Shown piece by piece: positions 22,601-33,886 of a DNA stretch of 64,000 nucleotides. This DNA is from Ignelater luminosus. Taxonomy: Eukaryota; Arthropoda; Insecta; Coleoptera; Elateridae. The stretch is taken from the NCBI GenBank assembly GCA_011009095.1, contig VTPC01001018.1:89974-153973 (forward strand), given 5' to 3'. The notes below the pieces were generated by a model that was not told the origin of the DNA, did no database searches, and saw only the letters and a list, made by a program, of their open reading frames with translations. The position numbers and the translations under genes were made by a program. How positions within the stretch are numbered: the first letter of the stretch is position 1; each line of letters begins with the position of its first letter.

Positions 22601-25600
22601 AGGTTTAAAGCACTTCAATTAAAATCTATTTTATTTAACAGAAAACTAGAGGTTAAATTTTGGTGTAATCCTAGATTCCCAAGAACGCATTGTCAGATGT
22701 TGATACAATTAAGTGCAACTATGTATTTGAGTACCCACCTAAATTATGTGACTGTGCCAATATTGATGTCTGTTAAAAAATATTCCAAGTAAATCTGTAC
22801 CAACGTGTCATCTTTAAAGAGCTACAACTAGACAAGGACACGTTCATCGGAACTTTTTACCTTATTTTAAGCCAAGGAATGCGCGATTGGAATTTGATGG
22901 TTTAATTTCAAGACCTTTCCTTGTTTTCCGTTCACTAGTACAGTTACGTCGCAGATTCTAATAACTTTTCTACATACTTATTTTTCTTTATTTTATTACT
23001 CATCTACAGTTTAAGAATCACCAGAAGTGTTTGAAAACACTTAATTTATACTACACGTTTTAAAGTGGCATTTCTGATTTTTCGGCCATATTGAAAAAAT
23101 ATTTCTTCTTAATCCTAGAAGTTCTCTTTCTAGTAACATGGAATTTTTCCTTATATCACTTAATATTTTTGATTCTAGTAACAGATTTAAATTTTATCTT
23201 TTACGATTTTTAAATACGTACAATTAATTGTACACGTTATTCAACAAATTATACAGGGACATCATTAATAGGGGGAAGCCACGTGACCACTAATTTAAAA
23301 GTGGCTCGAAATTTTACCTTTCAACGTTGGCTACACTCCCTCACGAGTATATTTCTAACCTAAAATTACATCGGCGTGCGTACGTTCCGTGGTTTCTTGG
23401 TCTCTGTTTTGCGTTTTCTACAATTTATTTTGTTCCATTTAAAAATCAGTCTTTTTCAAGACTAAATCTGTTTTTTGTGAGGTAAGTTAGATGTAACGCA
23501 TTCAAAGTGTGATAATAAATTTTAAAACTGCATAATTATTTCAGTTTGGAAGGTTAAGTTTTTGCGATGCCTTTTACAAGCGAACAAGATAAATTTATTT
23601 TAATAGCTCACTATCGAAGTGGAACACAAAATGCAGATGGCTCATAGACCTATTCATTACAATCTTGTATCCAACAATTTGAACAAGCTTTTCTTGAAGT
23701 GCAAGTCCACTACGATGCATTTGTACGTCGTAGGCATGGTATACTTAAGCGGTTTGAAGAAAAACATTGCGTCTGCAAAGGCAAATCATCTGGTAGACTA
23801 ACCGTATTAACTGATGAAGTTCTCGAGGACATGCAGATGCGAATGAATCGTAGTCCCCATAAATCCATTAAAAGCTTAGCCACTGACATAGGTAGGAATC
23901 TATTTGCATTAAACAAATAATATGTTTTGCTTCATTCGTGTTTTAAATTATTAATTATTTTGAATTTATCACTTGTAGTAATTCAATTGTTTTATTAGCA
24001 AACTTAAATAAAAAACTGGCACTGCTATTTATTTCTGAATTATTTACATTCATGAAACAATTTAAACTATTTTAAACCATAATCTAACCAACAACTTTTT
24101 CCGCAGGACTTTCATATGGTAGTTGCCAAGTTGCATTAAAAGAGAAGCTACGAATGCATCCCTATAAAGTGTCTGTAATACAAGAACTGTTTCCGCATGA
24201 TCATCAATTACGAGTTCAATACTGTCAGTGGTTTATGCAACACTTGAACAACGATGACATATTAAATATTACATTTATGTCAGATGAAGCATGGTTTCAT
24301 TTGTCGGGCTATGTGAACAGCCAAAATTACAGAACCTGGGCCACATAGAATCCCCACAATTATGAAGAAACAAGTTTGCATTCCCAGAAGGTTGGTGTAT
24401 GGGTTGCCATGTCAAGACGCAGGATCTATGGTCCATTGTTTTTTAATGACACAATCAGTGGAGAAAGATACCGAGATAATATTTTAACACCTATTATCGA
24501 ACAACTATTGGATGATGAAATCCAAGAGGCCATATCGAACCATTTATGTAATTTGTACATAAATTGCAATAAAATGTAAAATAACTAAATGAAATTGTAA
24601 AATTTAGGATAAATGTAAGCCATTATTTTTAATTAAATTCTAGTAACCTGCTACCTAATGAATTATTTTTTTATAAATAAATTATGGTAGCTGAAATAAT
24701 TGCGATTTTTAGTTCTGTTGTCTAGCATACCTAGTTCTAAGTATTATATTACATTAATTTCGGAAAATAAAAATTACACGTCAATTATTAATCTTTAATT
24801 ATTCCCAGAACACGATTGTGTTAAGACGGCTGCCAAAGTGCTGATTTTAATAAATGGTTTTTTTAAATATAAAATTAAACATTTAATGACTCTTAATGAT
24901 TGAGTATGTATATCATTTATGCATGCATAACTATACAGAAAAATTCATTAATAAATATTTAGTTTTAAATTTAAATGAGTTTGAACTTCAAATATTCTTT
25001 AAATGACCAAGTATTGGTGCGTTTACCCTACCTGCATAATTATCTTAATGAAAAATCCTTCATAGTGGACAGTTAAATTTAATAAAATTGAAACAATAAC
25101 TAAAAAGCTCTTGTTGAACAGCTACATCAGCATTGTTTGGGCCTTATCTAATTCTTGTTTTTAAAAATATCTTCAATATATTGTCATTTTTTAATTTTCC
25201 AATTTTATATATAATTATCTTTAAATATTTAAGTTTCTAAGTAGTTTCATCATATATCCAATACTACGCCACTGGAAAACTACATAATTCTTTATTACAA
25301 CAGAGCTGCCAACAGTGCAAGATGTGTTGCCTAACCAACAGTAAATTTCGTGGTCACGTGGCTTCCTCCTCTTTATGATGTCCCTGTATAACTTTTTTTT
25401 GTTTTCCCTTATATTACTAATTTTTATTTTGCTTCTATAACATATTTCAATAATCATCTTTTAATTGCCACAATTTTTTTAATTAATTAAAATTCTTATT
25501 TTCGAAATTTTTTCATCAAAATCCATAGCGATATACAAGATATGTCAGTCAGATAGTTTTATATTTATAGTCAATTAGTTGATATTCAGTGTTCAGTTAC

Positions 25601-28600
25601 AAGCATTACTTTTACTGTTATTATGGTAAATTATAACAAAGAAAATTTAATTCAAGTATTCATCGCATCCTAATTCTTATTCGGAAATTAATGTAGCATT
25701 TTTTTTATGTTGTTAATTGTGATTAGTGATCTTTGTACTTAAGATGTCAACTAACCAAGTCTTGCCAATTTTACCAATTCTAGTATCATAATTCTACACA
25801 ATCTATCCCTAACCAATTACAGTCCTCTTCTGCTAGTACTCTAAATTTCTCTACATATTTTCTATGCAGATTAATGCCTCAAGACTTTACTAGTAATCGT
25901 TATGAAATAGGACAACTCTTAGCAAATGTGGCAATTAATGAACAAAAGCTTCCATTATTACTTTATTTTATTTTAGCAAGAATTTTTAGGCACACTAACG
26001 AACAACTTGCTCAACAATCATTTGATAATTGGGAATCTTTAAAAAATGAACTTAAGAAGTTGTATCAAGATAAAAAACGCTATTCTCAAGTTATGGAGGA
26101 ATTGAATAATTCGACGTGCCCAACAAAAACCATTGTAACTCAGAATTGGCAGTTTAAAAAAATGTATTTTTCTATAACCGTTAAAAAAAGGTTAGATTTG
26201 AGCATAGACAAGGATACGGGAAGTTTATCATTTTTTCACATGGGCGTAAAATGTGCGCAAAAAATATGTTTTATCTACAACTCTTCAATAATATAGTTGT
26301 TATACGCGTAACCATAGGGATATAATCATACTCATAAAATACTAGTGTTTTATGGATTTTATTCACTGAAGGTGTTTTGTTGGTTGCCTATTTATAGATA
26401 TAAAAAGAATAAAACTTGTTATAATCTCAAACTATTTATTGTTAGAAATAAAATTGAAAGTAAAGTGATCAGAACAGTTTGAAAATTGCACAGGTGTGCC
26501 GTTCATACCGAAGCTAACATTATTCTTAACAGTAGAACAGTTTTCTACAATATTTGCACAGCACTCTCCCACAAAAGGATTTTCGCTTGTTGCACTAGCA
26601 CTTGTGGACGGTTCAGCTTCAGAATTATTCACATGCTTGATAATTTTTGTGGCAGTTGCCATTTTGTTACAAAAAATTTAATCTATTCAAGAATTTGACA
26701 TGGCCTCTCTCAGGGAAGTCTACCTCCAGATCTTTCTCAGAAGTGTTAAAATCGTAGATAAAACGTCGTATTCGACTCGCACATAATAGGCATTATTTAT
26801 TCGGATGATTTCATCCTCTTCAATAATAGCCTACATTATGTGCTCGTTGCTATTACGCACATGGGCGAAGAAAAAAACGAAAATGACACATTAGGTAGCA
26901 TTAGGTAGGTACAAATTAATACTTTATTATTTTGTATTTTCATCGCACACTTGTTTTGTATAATTTACTTCAAAAATTCATATAATAATGTTTGAAAGTT
27001 GTAGAAACAATGTTGTTTGCATTTCGTGCTTTTAATACAAAAATATCTATTGAAACTTTAAACTACTGTTAAAAATCAGTTATACAGTGAGCGGCTAAAT
27101 TATGGAACGAAGTAAATAAAACCGTAATAATTTTTTTTTATAAAAACGCCGAGACACGTCGATTTTATTTTGTTTTTTGCCGTTTTTCGCGTGCATCCAA
27201 TTTTCTACAAGGTGATTCTAAAAAGCTGCACGAAAAAAAAATTATTTTTTCTAAATGGAACACCCTGTATATTTCTACAAATTTGGATAGAACCTTGTCT
27301 GACGAATACAGTAATGTAGATATTGATGGGTCTATCTTTAATAATAACGGAGATATAGTCAAGAGTGCTCAATACACAGAAGTCATGGAAATAAGTTTAA
27401 TACATTAAGAACAAACGAATAAATTAAATTAAATAGTATTCAACAAACAAAATTAAAATAATTCATTTAAATGAAATGTTGGAAATGCCATCCATCAGTC
27501 TCTAGGCAATAAGAAAACCTATAAACACATTCTTCTTACTAATTTTACTCATTTCTTCACTTATTCGATTTCTTAACTTCTCTAAATTCTGCGGTCTGGT
27601 TACGTAGACTTGTGATTTCAAATAATACTATTTAATTTAATTTATTCGTTTGTTGAAGCAGCTAATTGTATTAATGTTTAGTACAAATAGAAAAGAAAAA
27701 TAAATTAATAGATGCGGAGTACTGGTCGCCTTCGACATAAAAGTCGTTTAAATTGAAGCATTAATTTCAAAATAAACCCGATTCGGGTTTTTTAAAAATT
27801 TATTTAGAACAACTCAAAGTGTATTATATTTCTTCGGTAATGACACTCGCAGCGTCGTTGATTCGAGCTTGAAGATTTTCAAGATTTAGCACTGGTATTT
27901 GGTAAACCACTTCCACAAAAAATAATCCAGAACATTAAAGTCTGAAGATTACGGTGGCCATGGTACTGGTTCACCACGACCAATCCATCTTTTAAGAAAA
28001 TTTATATTTAGATGCTCACGAACTGCTGCATCATATAGGTGGGTACACTATCGTTCTTGAATCGCGTATTTCTAGAAATTAGCAACATCATCCAATAGGT
28101 CTGCAAGAGTTTCTCCAAGAAATTGCAAATAACTTACAGTGTTCAGTCAATTTGAAAGAATATGAGCACCAATAAGTCTTCCTTCAATGATTCCTGCCCA
28201 AAAATTTAAACTAAAACGTTGTTGATGATAGTGCTCTCTTAATACGTTAATCAGCTCACTCATGAACATTGTGCATATTAAAGTAGATAACAAATGGAAA
28301 TTCACCTTCAAATTCTCAGCGTAATTCCTATGGGTTTTTCGTTCTTAGAACAGAATCCAAAAAATGAGGTTAAATCTTTCAGTTTCTCACAAATATTCTT
28401 CGCTTCTGACGTCACATTTTTGAATTTGAGCGCTGCTTGTCGTATCGTTGCCAGAGGTCGTCGTCATCGTTAGGATCGGAAAATAATGGGAGGTGTGTGA
28501 GTCGCGTATTGCAATCCTCTAGCCGTCCTCCTTCGAACTGTTTGTCGTTGTGATGGCGTTTGGATGTTGGCCCTCCGGCCTCCCTGAGCGCAGCGTAAGG

Positions 28601-31600
28601 GACGATGGACGATAAAGCAAATTTCGTTGAAAAATTCTAACTAGAAATGCTATATAAATTTCTTTTTTAATAATAATGTAGAGTAAATTTCTCTCTCCTG
28701 ACATCAGAACTAGATGCAGCCCTATCGCCGAAGCTCTAGCGCTGTGCCTCCCAATATCGAAATTTTCCGACGATAACATGTTATCTTTTCGAATATGTTT
28801 AAAGTTCTGAAGGTACGGGCATAAGATTCAAGTATCTAGATCCTGGATCTAGATACGATCGGAGGATCTTGTATCTGGATTTAGATATTGTTTTGAAGAG
28901 TATCTTTTGATCTGATCTAGATACCAATTGAATGGATCTTAAGCCTTTAGATCCAAGATCCATACTAGATCAATCGAAGTAATTATATTTAACTTTTAAA
29001 ACATTTCCTTTTTAATACTCAATTTTCGACATAAAAAACACGCAAGCATACCCATTCAAAAATAAAAAATTTCTTAAGCAAAATAAAAACTATTCTGTTA
29101 TGTTTGCATCAAATTTATCAAACGATTTTATCATAAAACAAAATTTATAAACGTGATGATTTTTATTAAGTATTACACTATTACAATATATTTAATAAAC
29201 TAGTAACCACTTTGTATGTAGTTTCTAAATGTTCTAGGTTTAAGTATAAGCAAAACACACAATGAACAAAAACACAAGCATTTCTGCATTTTCAGGTAGT
29301 TAATTAGGTGTAATGCGGTTTCTCAGATTGCTTCTATTATGTTAGTCCCCTTAGTGCAGCATGTTTCTGTAATTGTCACGTACAGAAAGTTTCCGCATTT
29401 TTAAAAGGTAATTAAACAAATTGTGGCGTTATTTTAAATATCAATGGAAATTATGCGCAGATCTACCTTTTCTTGTAAACTCAATGGATCTTTAGGTGCA
29501 TTTTAAGTATTAAATTTAATCTTTCGTTTGGATATTTGCGTTTCATTAAATTCATTGTTTTATGTCATTATAATGCATTCATTTAATGTGAATTTATTGT
29601 TTCATTTCGGTTTGTAAAGTTTAGCAAGTTATTTATATTGCTAACAGATATTTTTCTTTAGAGTTTATTGTTAAAATTGTTACCGTACGTGACTTTCTTA
29701 TCCAATTTAATTATCTTATAGACGCCTAAACATTTTTATGTTACTCCAATTTCTAGAAATTTTGTTTATAATTGGATCGTATTTCTAGACAAAAATACTC
29801 ATTTCATATCTGGCAAAAGACAGTTCTACATTAGAAAAATGATGTTTGGCACTTTTCCATTTTTAATTGACCATCTGTGCTTTATTTAGCAGTGCAGTGT
29901 AAAATCAGCTTCTTTGTTCTTTCCAAATTGAGTTGATGCGTTAAACATTTTCTGGAGTCTCGTGGAGTTCTAATTTGGTTTTTATTGGCGACGCACGGGC
30001 CGTGAGCTCAATATATCCGCCGTAAATTCATCCTTCCGATTTGTGATAGTATGGGTACTTTTCTAGCATAGGGTTAGAAAATACATAGCCGCAACGCCTT
30101 TGTCGGACCTGCGTCAGAATTTTGCGAGCGGTAGAGACATTCTCCAATAAATATATTTGGATCTTGTGGTACAAGTATCGTGTGGATACATGATGGCCGT
30201 TTGGCGTTATAATGTTCGCTTTTGCGGGACCGTCTAGTTGCGGCAAGCTGGGTAGAAATTTATCGTCCCCATTGGTTCTTCTTTTTTGGGAAGATTTTCC
30301 GTTAATGTAAGAACTCCGCTATCTGTTTGATTTTGTCATCTCCTGGATCTGAAAAATATGCTCTCTCCAGTGTTTTAAAATTAAAATTATGGGCATTGGT
30401 CAATATAGTGCTTTTAAATTTTGTGAGTCTTTGTTTTTAACAACATCGAGTACTGATTTCTCGCAGTCATGATGTTTGGAATGGAACGGCCCTTGAGCGT
30501 GTTTGTTGCTGGAAGCGAAATTCCTCTTGCTTTTTAGAGTAAGAAATGTTTAGTTATAGTAACGTTCTATATATTTTGTGTAATCTTTTTGTATGTTAGG
30601 GTTTTATTTGAGTTAGGGCAGCATTATAAACATTTTTTTGGTTTTACGATATTAAAAATTCAATAGCGAATCTATCAGATCCGTTTACACATAATCACGT
30701 CATCTTTTAATGTACAGTTTTAAAGCGTTGTTTCTTTTTTAGAGTTAATGTTTTATAAAGTTTATTTCAATTATAATAGCGTGAGAGAGATGCTGGAAAT
30801 CTAATGCAAATTATAATATTTTTATTTTATGTTTTTTATGTTATTTGTGGAGCCAATGTAGCTCTTCGGGTAAGTTGAGAGTATATTTGAACATCAATAT
30901 ACAATTTCCAGTTTGTATATACAGGGTGTTCGTGGAGTGGACCCCTATATGCAGGGTGTTCGTCGATGTGGGGACATGTGAACAGATTACATCGTTTTTT
31001 GTGTCACTATTTCCTGGCGCCCTTTTGGTATTTCTTTTAGGCTTTTTTAGCTAAAAGTTAAGTTTTGGGTTTAGGTATGGACATCAATACTTGGATCATT
31101 TGTTATCTCTGAACCCCCTCTCGTCTTCGACTTAAGCTATGGCCTTGAACATCTACCGATATCTGGCTTATACGGAAATTAGGCCTCTTTTTCGATTTTT
31201 TCCCGTTACAAAATTTAAAATTTCCAGAATTTGAATCCTTTTCAGATGTTAGCGATAATCTCTCGACTTCAGTCACGAAATGCAGCAACAGATAAAAGAA
31301 TTCAATCAAAGACATCACAATATCTTCTTAAATCATCAATTTTGTCATCAACCATGAAAAGATTAGCGTAACTGTTTTCTTTGACCAAGGTTCTTACGAT
31401 TATGACTTTTTCATGAATTCATCTTAATATATATATTTTATGTCCACAAAACCTGTGTTAGCAGCTAAAAGAAAGCGAGAGGATTAACATTCTCTACGTA
31501 TTTCAATAGTGCGTTTAAGTAAAAAGTGCCTTTTCTTGCAAATATCAATCTTGTCACGTTATGAGTTTTTTAAGGTATTATTTTTGAACAGACCAAAATA

Positions 31601-33447
31601 AGATGCATTATACGTTTCGTCAGGCAAAAACAACCCTATGAAGTATAGTATATAAAGGGCAGGAGATAAACGAGAACTCAATTAGAAAAATCATCCGACG
31701 ATGAATTTTTTGGTTTTTAAAAAGTGAGTCCACAGAAATCTCAATTTCCAGTTGCTACACAATGTTTGGAATATTTAGAATGTACAGATACAAACTACTA
31801 TCAATTAAATAAATATTCAATAATAAAAGAAATTCTTTTAAAACTGAATAGTGTATTGGCATCGTCCACGCCTGTAGAAAGGATGTTTAGTAGTTCCGGA
31901 GGTCAAATTTTAACTCCAGAAGAAAACAAATTAAATGATATTTTTGAAACTTTGCTAATCTTAAACAGTAATAAAACTGTTTATGGTACGTGCATAGGTG
32001 CACATTTTTATGTAGCTATATTGTTATTAATTTACTAATCTGATAATTTATGTGTGTATTAAATTAATAGTTATTTATATGTTGTATGTGAAATTTATGC
32101 ATGTAATATTTAATTTGTTAAACTACAACTAATCAACCTATTATGTATTATTATTCTTAAGCATTTCGTGAAACAAAAATAAAAGGTATCTAAGAAGGAT
32201 CTAGATACTTTTGGATAGATCTTTGATCTGTATCTAAGTACATAATTAAAAAGATGATCTTGTATCTAAACTAGATCCATGTTTGAAAAAGTATCTAAAT
32301 TTGGAACTAGATACTAAAAAGAAGGATCTTACCCAACACGGTTATTTCTTTCGGTATATAATCGGGAGCTTCGAAACCTTGTAGATCGATGATCAACATC
32401 TTTTACAAAGTGGTAATGGTACTGCTAACGGGTTCGTAAAACACCAACAGGTACTTGCGAGCAACTGTCTGCCTGCTTCGACCTCCAACTTAACTATGAC
32501 TGTTTCAATTTTTACGTTTTCATTGTGTATTGTCAAATCGATTACATAGAGCGGATATTTTAAAAACTCGGAATAGCTCAACAATAGTCGCGGAAAATGG
32601 AGTTCGTGTCCGTAATAAGAGGATTGGGAATTATAGTAGTCTTTATAAGCTTTCTTATACAGTTGATTGTCAAAATCTAAATTCATGCGTCTATTAGGAT
32701 AAGCGACATAACCTTCCTAATGCTTACATTGTCGAAAACACCCTCGTTTTTCTTTACAACGTTTTCTCTATCGGTTTGGAATTCGATGATCGTGTAATGC
32801 GGTCTTTCGAACGCTTTCATCGAACCTAATTCTATAATACCTTTTCGTTCTTCGTTAAATTGGTTGTTCTGGTTAACAACATTGTAAGTTTATTTAATCG
32901 TTAATGGATGACGCCACATAGAGAATCATTTGTTGTCGGTAAATCAAAAAAGGCCGAATGCGCCGGCCATGCCAAGCGTCAGCGAAGGTTGGTATAATAG
33001 GTAATAGTTTTTCTTCTATGTTTATATTTTACACCTTTACGCACAACAGTTTTCTTCTCCATGAAAATAAAATGAATCGGTTAGAATAAGAAAGGCATAG
33101 ATATGTAGTTGATATATTTCGTGCATAAGATACCGGTGATAATCACATATGAACTGTATTTTAAAATACTATAATTTACAGGGGTTAATAAAAGAATAAT
33201 CAGAACGTGTTCAATAATTGCTACAGATAACTGTCAGAATTGGCCTACGAAAGACGCAGGGAAAGCACTTCACAGTTTGGGGATAAATGTGACCTGTAAG
33301 TACTGTAACGATAGCCTCTGTAACCTACCCGCCAGAATATCTGCCACAGCTTCCACTTTGGACGTAGCATTTAGTTTATTCGATTTGTCTTTCTTGTTTT
33401 ATTACTTGTTTAGTTCAATTATTATAGAATTTCTTGTTATGTTGTAA
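16612..33447 (+). CDS. Ly6/uPAR (three-finger) domain protein, secreted and probably GPI-anchored (3 exons)
   Basis: I assembled exons 16612-16669, 22273-22407 and 33182-33447. Donors are gtaaaa at 16670 and gtaaag at 22408; acceptors are tttcag ending 22272 and ttacag ending 33181. The joins keep frame (phase 1, phase 1) and give 152 residues. Residues 1-20 are a signal-peptide-like MVWKSCIMLLHLLSIEYVQG. The mature part opens YVTCYTC, and ten cysteines (24, 27, 35, 48, 55, 74, 82, 103, 106, 111) follow the Ly6 pattern, closing with the canonical CNDSLCN. NVT at 100 and NDS at 107 are N-glycosylation sequons. Residues 126-152 are strongly hydrophobic, fitting a GPI-anchor signal. AATAAA lies at 33461. 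Insect Ly6 proteins act in septate junctions, ion-channel modulation and trafficking; which subfamily this is cannot be told. Both introns (5.6 and 10.8 kb) are packed with transposons. An in-frame upstream ATG at 16564 exists, but the start at 16612 has the better context (aaaatgg) and gives a proper signal peptide. Confidence 0.82.
16670..17931. other. First part of Ly6 intron 1, with short acagggtg-type repeats
   Basis: Two copies of a tatacagggtgg/tatacagggcgc motif stand at about 17054 and 17183. The same motif appears at 22500, 27262 (antisense), 30920 and 30953, and it marks ends of dispersed repeats in many insect genomes. No coding text was recognised. Confidence 0.4.
18480..19418. 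mobile_element. GC-rich insert inside the foldback element
   Basis: Composition shifts abruptly from the AT-rich background to GC-rich, with aataaaagggtgcagagc at about 18701 and a poly(A)-signal-like cluster after it. It ends by 19418, where the internal tip begins. The pattern resembles an LTR or leader region of a retroelement, but no coding similarity was seen. The several frames of 60-90 codons in it are compatible with GC-rich non-coding sequence. Confidence 0.4.
19025..19265. repeat. Two-copy ~122-bp tandem duplication
   Basis: Units start at 19025 and 19147 and share gataacttgag, agtgttgcgacaaa, ctcaa-cgctccacc and caacaccgtcac, with a divergent middle. Confidence 0.75.
19521..21420. 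other. A-rich interior of the foldback element
   Basis: Strongly adenine-biased plus strand with no recognised coding frame, RNA gene or terminal motif. Confidence 0.4.
22408..23248. other. Ly6 intron 2, left part
   Basis: Begins with the exon 2 donor. A tatacagggtgtttgc repeat end lies near 22500. Nothing else was recognised up to the transposon starting at 23249. Confidence 0.4.
23249..25392 (+). mobile_element. Tc3/IS630-like transposon copy 1, intron-bearing transposase with internal deletion
   Basis: Terminal inverted repeats are readable: ttatacagggacatcat at the left, with gaagccacgtgaccac at 23276-23291, and the complement at 25350-25392 (gtggtcacgtggcttcc, then atgatgtccctgtataa). 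The transposase reads from the ATG at 23566 (MPFTSEQDKFILIAHYRSG), through an HTH-like part (KSSGRLTVLTDEVLEDMQ, NRSPHKSIKSLATDIG), to a GT-AG intron at about 23891-24105. It then reads LSYGSCQVAL, MHPYKVSVIQELFPHD, ITFMSDEAWFHLSGYVNSQN (first catalytic Asp) and QKVGVWVAMSRRRIYGPLFF. A TAG stop lies at 24346, a stop lies near the N-terminus, and a deletion joins DEIQE directly to the terminal region, removing the second and third catalytic residues. Non-autonomous and dead; it lies in Ly6 intron 2 on the same strand. Confidence 0.82.
25393..25873. other. Intronic spacer, nothing recognised
   Basis: AT-rich sequence without similarity that I can name; may be the 5' part of the element carrying the gag-like frame that follows. 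Confidence 0.35.
25874..26296 (+). mobile_element. Gag-like retroelement fragment
   Basis: A 140-codon frame reads as a retrotransposon Gag middle section: a helical stretch, then SFDNWESLKNELKKLYQDKKRYSQ and VMEELNNSTCPTKT, which matches the 'W-x-L-K-x-x-L...R/K-F' signature around the capsid-like region of Gypsy-type Gags. The text decays after about residue 100. No protease, RT or LTR was found nearby. It could also be a chance frame; the W-L-K spacing is the main support. Confidence 0.45.
26297..27400. other. Ly6 intron 2, mixed short repeats
   Basis: A 76-codon minus-strand frame (26662-26432; MATATKIIKHVNNSEAEPST at its start) has no recognised family. A hairpin lies at 26777-26845. 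Around 27085-27175 there is a repeat (tatggaacgaagtaaataaa ... cgccgagacacgtcgatttt) with a diverged relative at about 51100-51185. A caccctgtata repeat end lies at 27262. Confidence 0.4.
26777..26845. repeat. Hairpin-forming inverted repeat
   Basis: gcacataataggcattatt is followed after about 25 bases by aataatagcctacattatgtgc, giving a ~20-bp stem; the loop itself contains ggatgatttcatcc. Confidence 0.7.
27408..27658 (-). mobile_element. Short foldback carrying a transposase C-terminal relic
   Basis: Near-perfect ~33-bp inverted arms (aacaaacgaataaattaaat near 27411 and its complement near 27632-27652) bound a minus-strand relic. It reads RPQNLEKLRNRISEEM and, after a frame change, LETDGWHFQHF, the usual C-terminal block of Tc3/IS630-like insect transposases. 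Dead fragment. Confidence 0.6.
27780..28310 (-). mobile_element. Tc3/IS630-like transposase relic
   Basis: Minus-strand text near 28040-27890 reads DAAVREHLNINFLKRWIGRG, then EPVPWPP, a stop, and SSDFNVLDYFLWKWF. It corresponds to the block 'R-W-I-G-R-G-G-P-x-x-W-P-P-R-S-P-D-L-x-x-x-D-F-F-L-W' around the third catalytic residue. Further stops and frame breaks on both sides. A different subfamily from the 23249 copy. Confidence 0.75.
28311..28789. other. Intronic, locally GC-richer, nothing recognised
   Basis: Includes a GC-richer patch near 28440-28600 (ggccctccggcctccctg). No coding or RNA feature could be supported. Confidence 0.35.
28790..32336 (+). mobile_element. hAT-type transposon relic with gatctagatac subterminal repeats
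   Basis: Two clusters of a gatctagatac-like motif bracket this segment: 28828-28980 (e.g. ggatctagatacgatcgg, gatctgatctagatacc) and 32185-32330 (e.g. aaggatctagatactt, tttggaactagatacta). The outer ends resemble each other inverted: gggcataagattcaagtatc at the left, gatcttacccaacac at the right. Between them, the plus-strand frame at 31724-32038 encodes a hAT C-terminal dimerisation block: IKEILLKLNSVLASSTPVER, then MFSSSGGQILTPEENKLNDI and ETLLILNSN. The catalytic part is not recognisable, so the copy is degraded. No clear 8-bp target duplication was found. It occupies the right half of Ly6 intron 2. Confidence 0.72.
30915..30966. repeat. Twin cagggtgttcg motifs
   Basis: tatacagggtgttcgtggag at 30918 and atgcagggtgttcgtcgatg at 30950 are two adjacent copies of the dispersed repeat-end motif noted elsewhere in the window. 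Confidence 0.5.
32393..32890 (-). pseudogene. Relic of a virus-like large-transposon structural protein (capsid-like, tentative)
   Basis: Minus-strand text from about 32890 reads IELGSMKAFERPHYTIIEFQ, then VFDNVSIRKV. After a frame change near 32700 it reads MNLDFDNQLYKKAYKDYYNS, SYYGHELHF, YPLYVIDLTIHNENVK and VIVKLEVEAGRQL. I recall this series (FERPRYVIVGFQT ... YPYDNLNLDF ... SYY ... VIDCS-Q-E ... V-I-FE) from a family of uncharacterised arthropod proteins carried by Polinton- or adintovirus-like DNA elements, where a capsid role has been considered. That link is from memory and unverified. The frameshift shows the copy is not intact. Confidence 0.5.
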
Positions 33448-33460
33448 ATAGATTTGTTGG

Positions 33461-33466
33461 AATAAA
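33461..33466 (+). terminator. Poly(A) signal of the Ly6 gene
   Basis: AATAAA 14 bp after the stop codon at 33447. Confidence 0.55.
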
Positions 33467-33886
33467 ATTGATGTATGATTTGTTTTTAAACTAAAATAAC
33501 TGTCGATGTGCTAGGAAGGTTTATTATTGTTTAATTTTTTATAAATTTCAAAACTTCTAAAACTAGATGTTTTTACAAAGCGAGAAACTGATGGGGTAAA
33601 TGTATGGAGGTCGTTAAGCAATACTTGCAGTTATTTTCACAGTATTTTAAAAGCATATTCTGATATTTAGATTACCGCACACGTGCGATAATATGTTCAA
33701 ATTTGTTTAATGTTTACACTGTGCGTTGCTATCATTTTGAACAATGAGATTCAGCTGTTACTTTGAATTAATATTCACAAAATCTTGATCGAAAGTAGTT
33801 AGTCCATGATTGAGACCAGCAAAAATAGTTCCATTTGCAAAAAATTTACCGGTTCTAATTAAAATTTTGTACACAATTCGTGGGAT

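Noticed and set aside
26432-26662. 76-codon minus frame with Ser/Thr/Asn-rich text
   Set aside because: No family recognised, short, inside an intron full of repeats; may be a repeat-derived frame.
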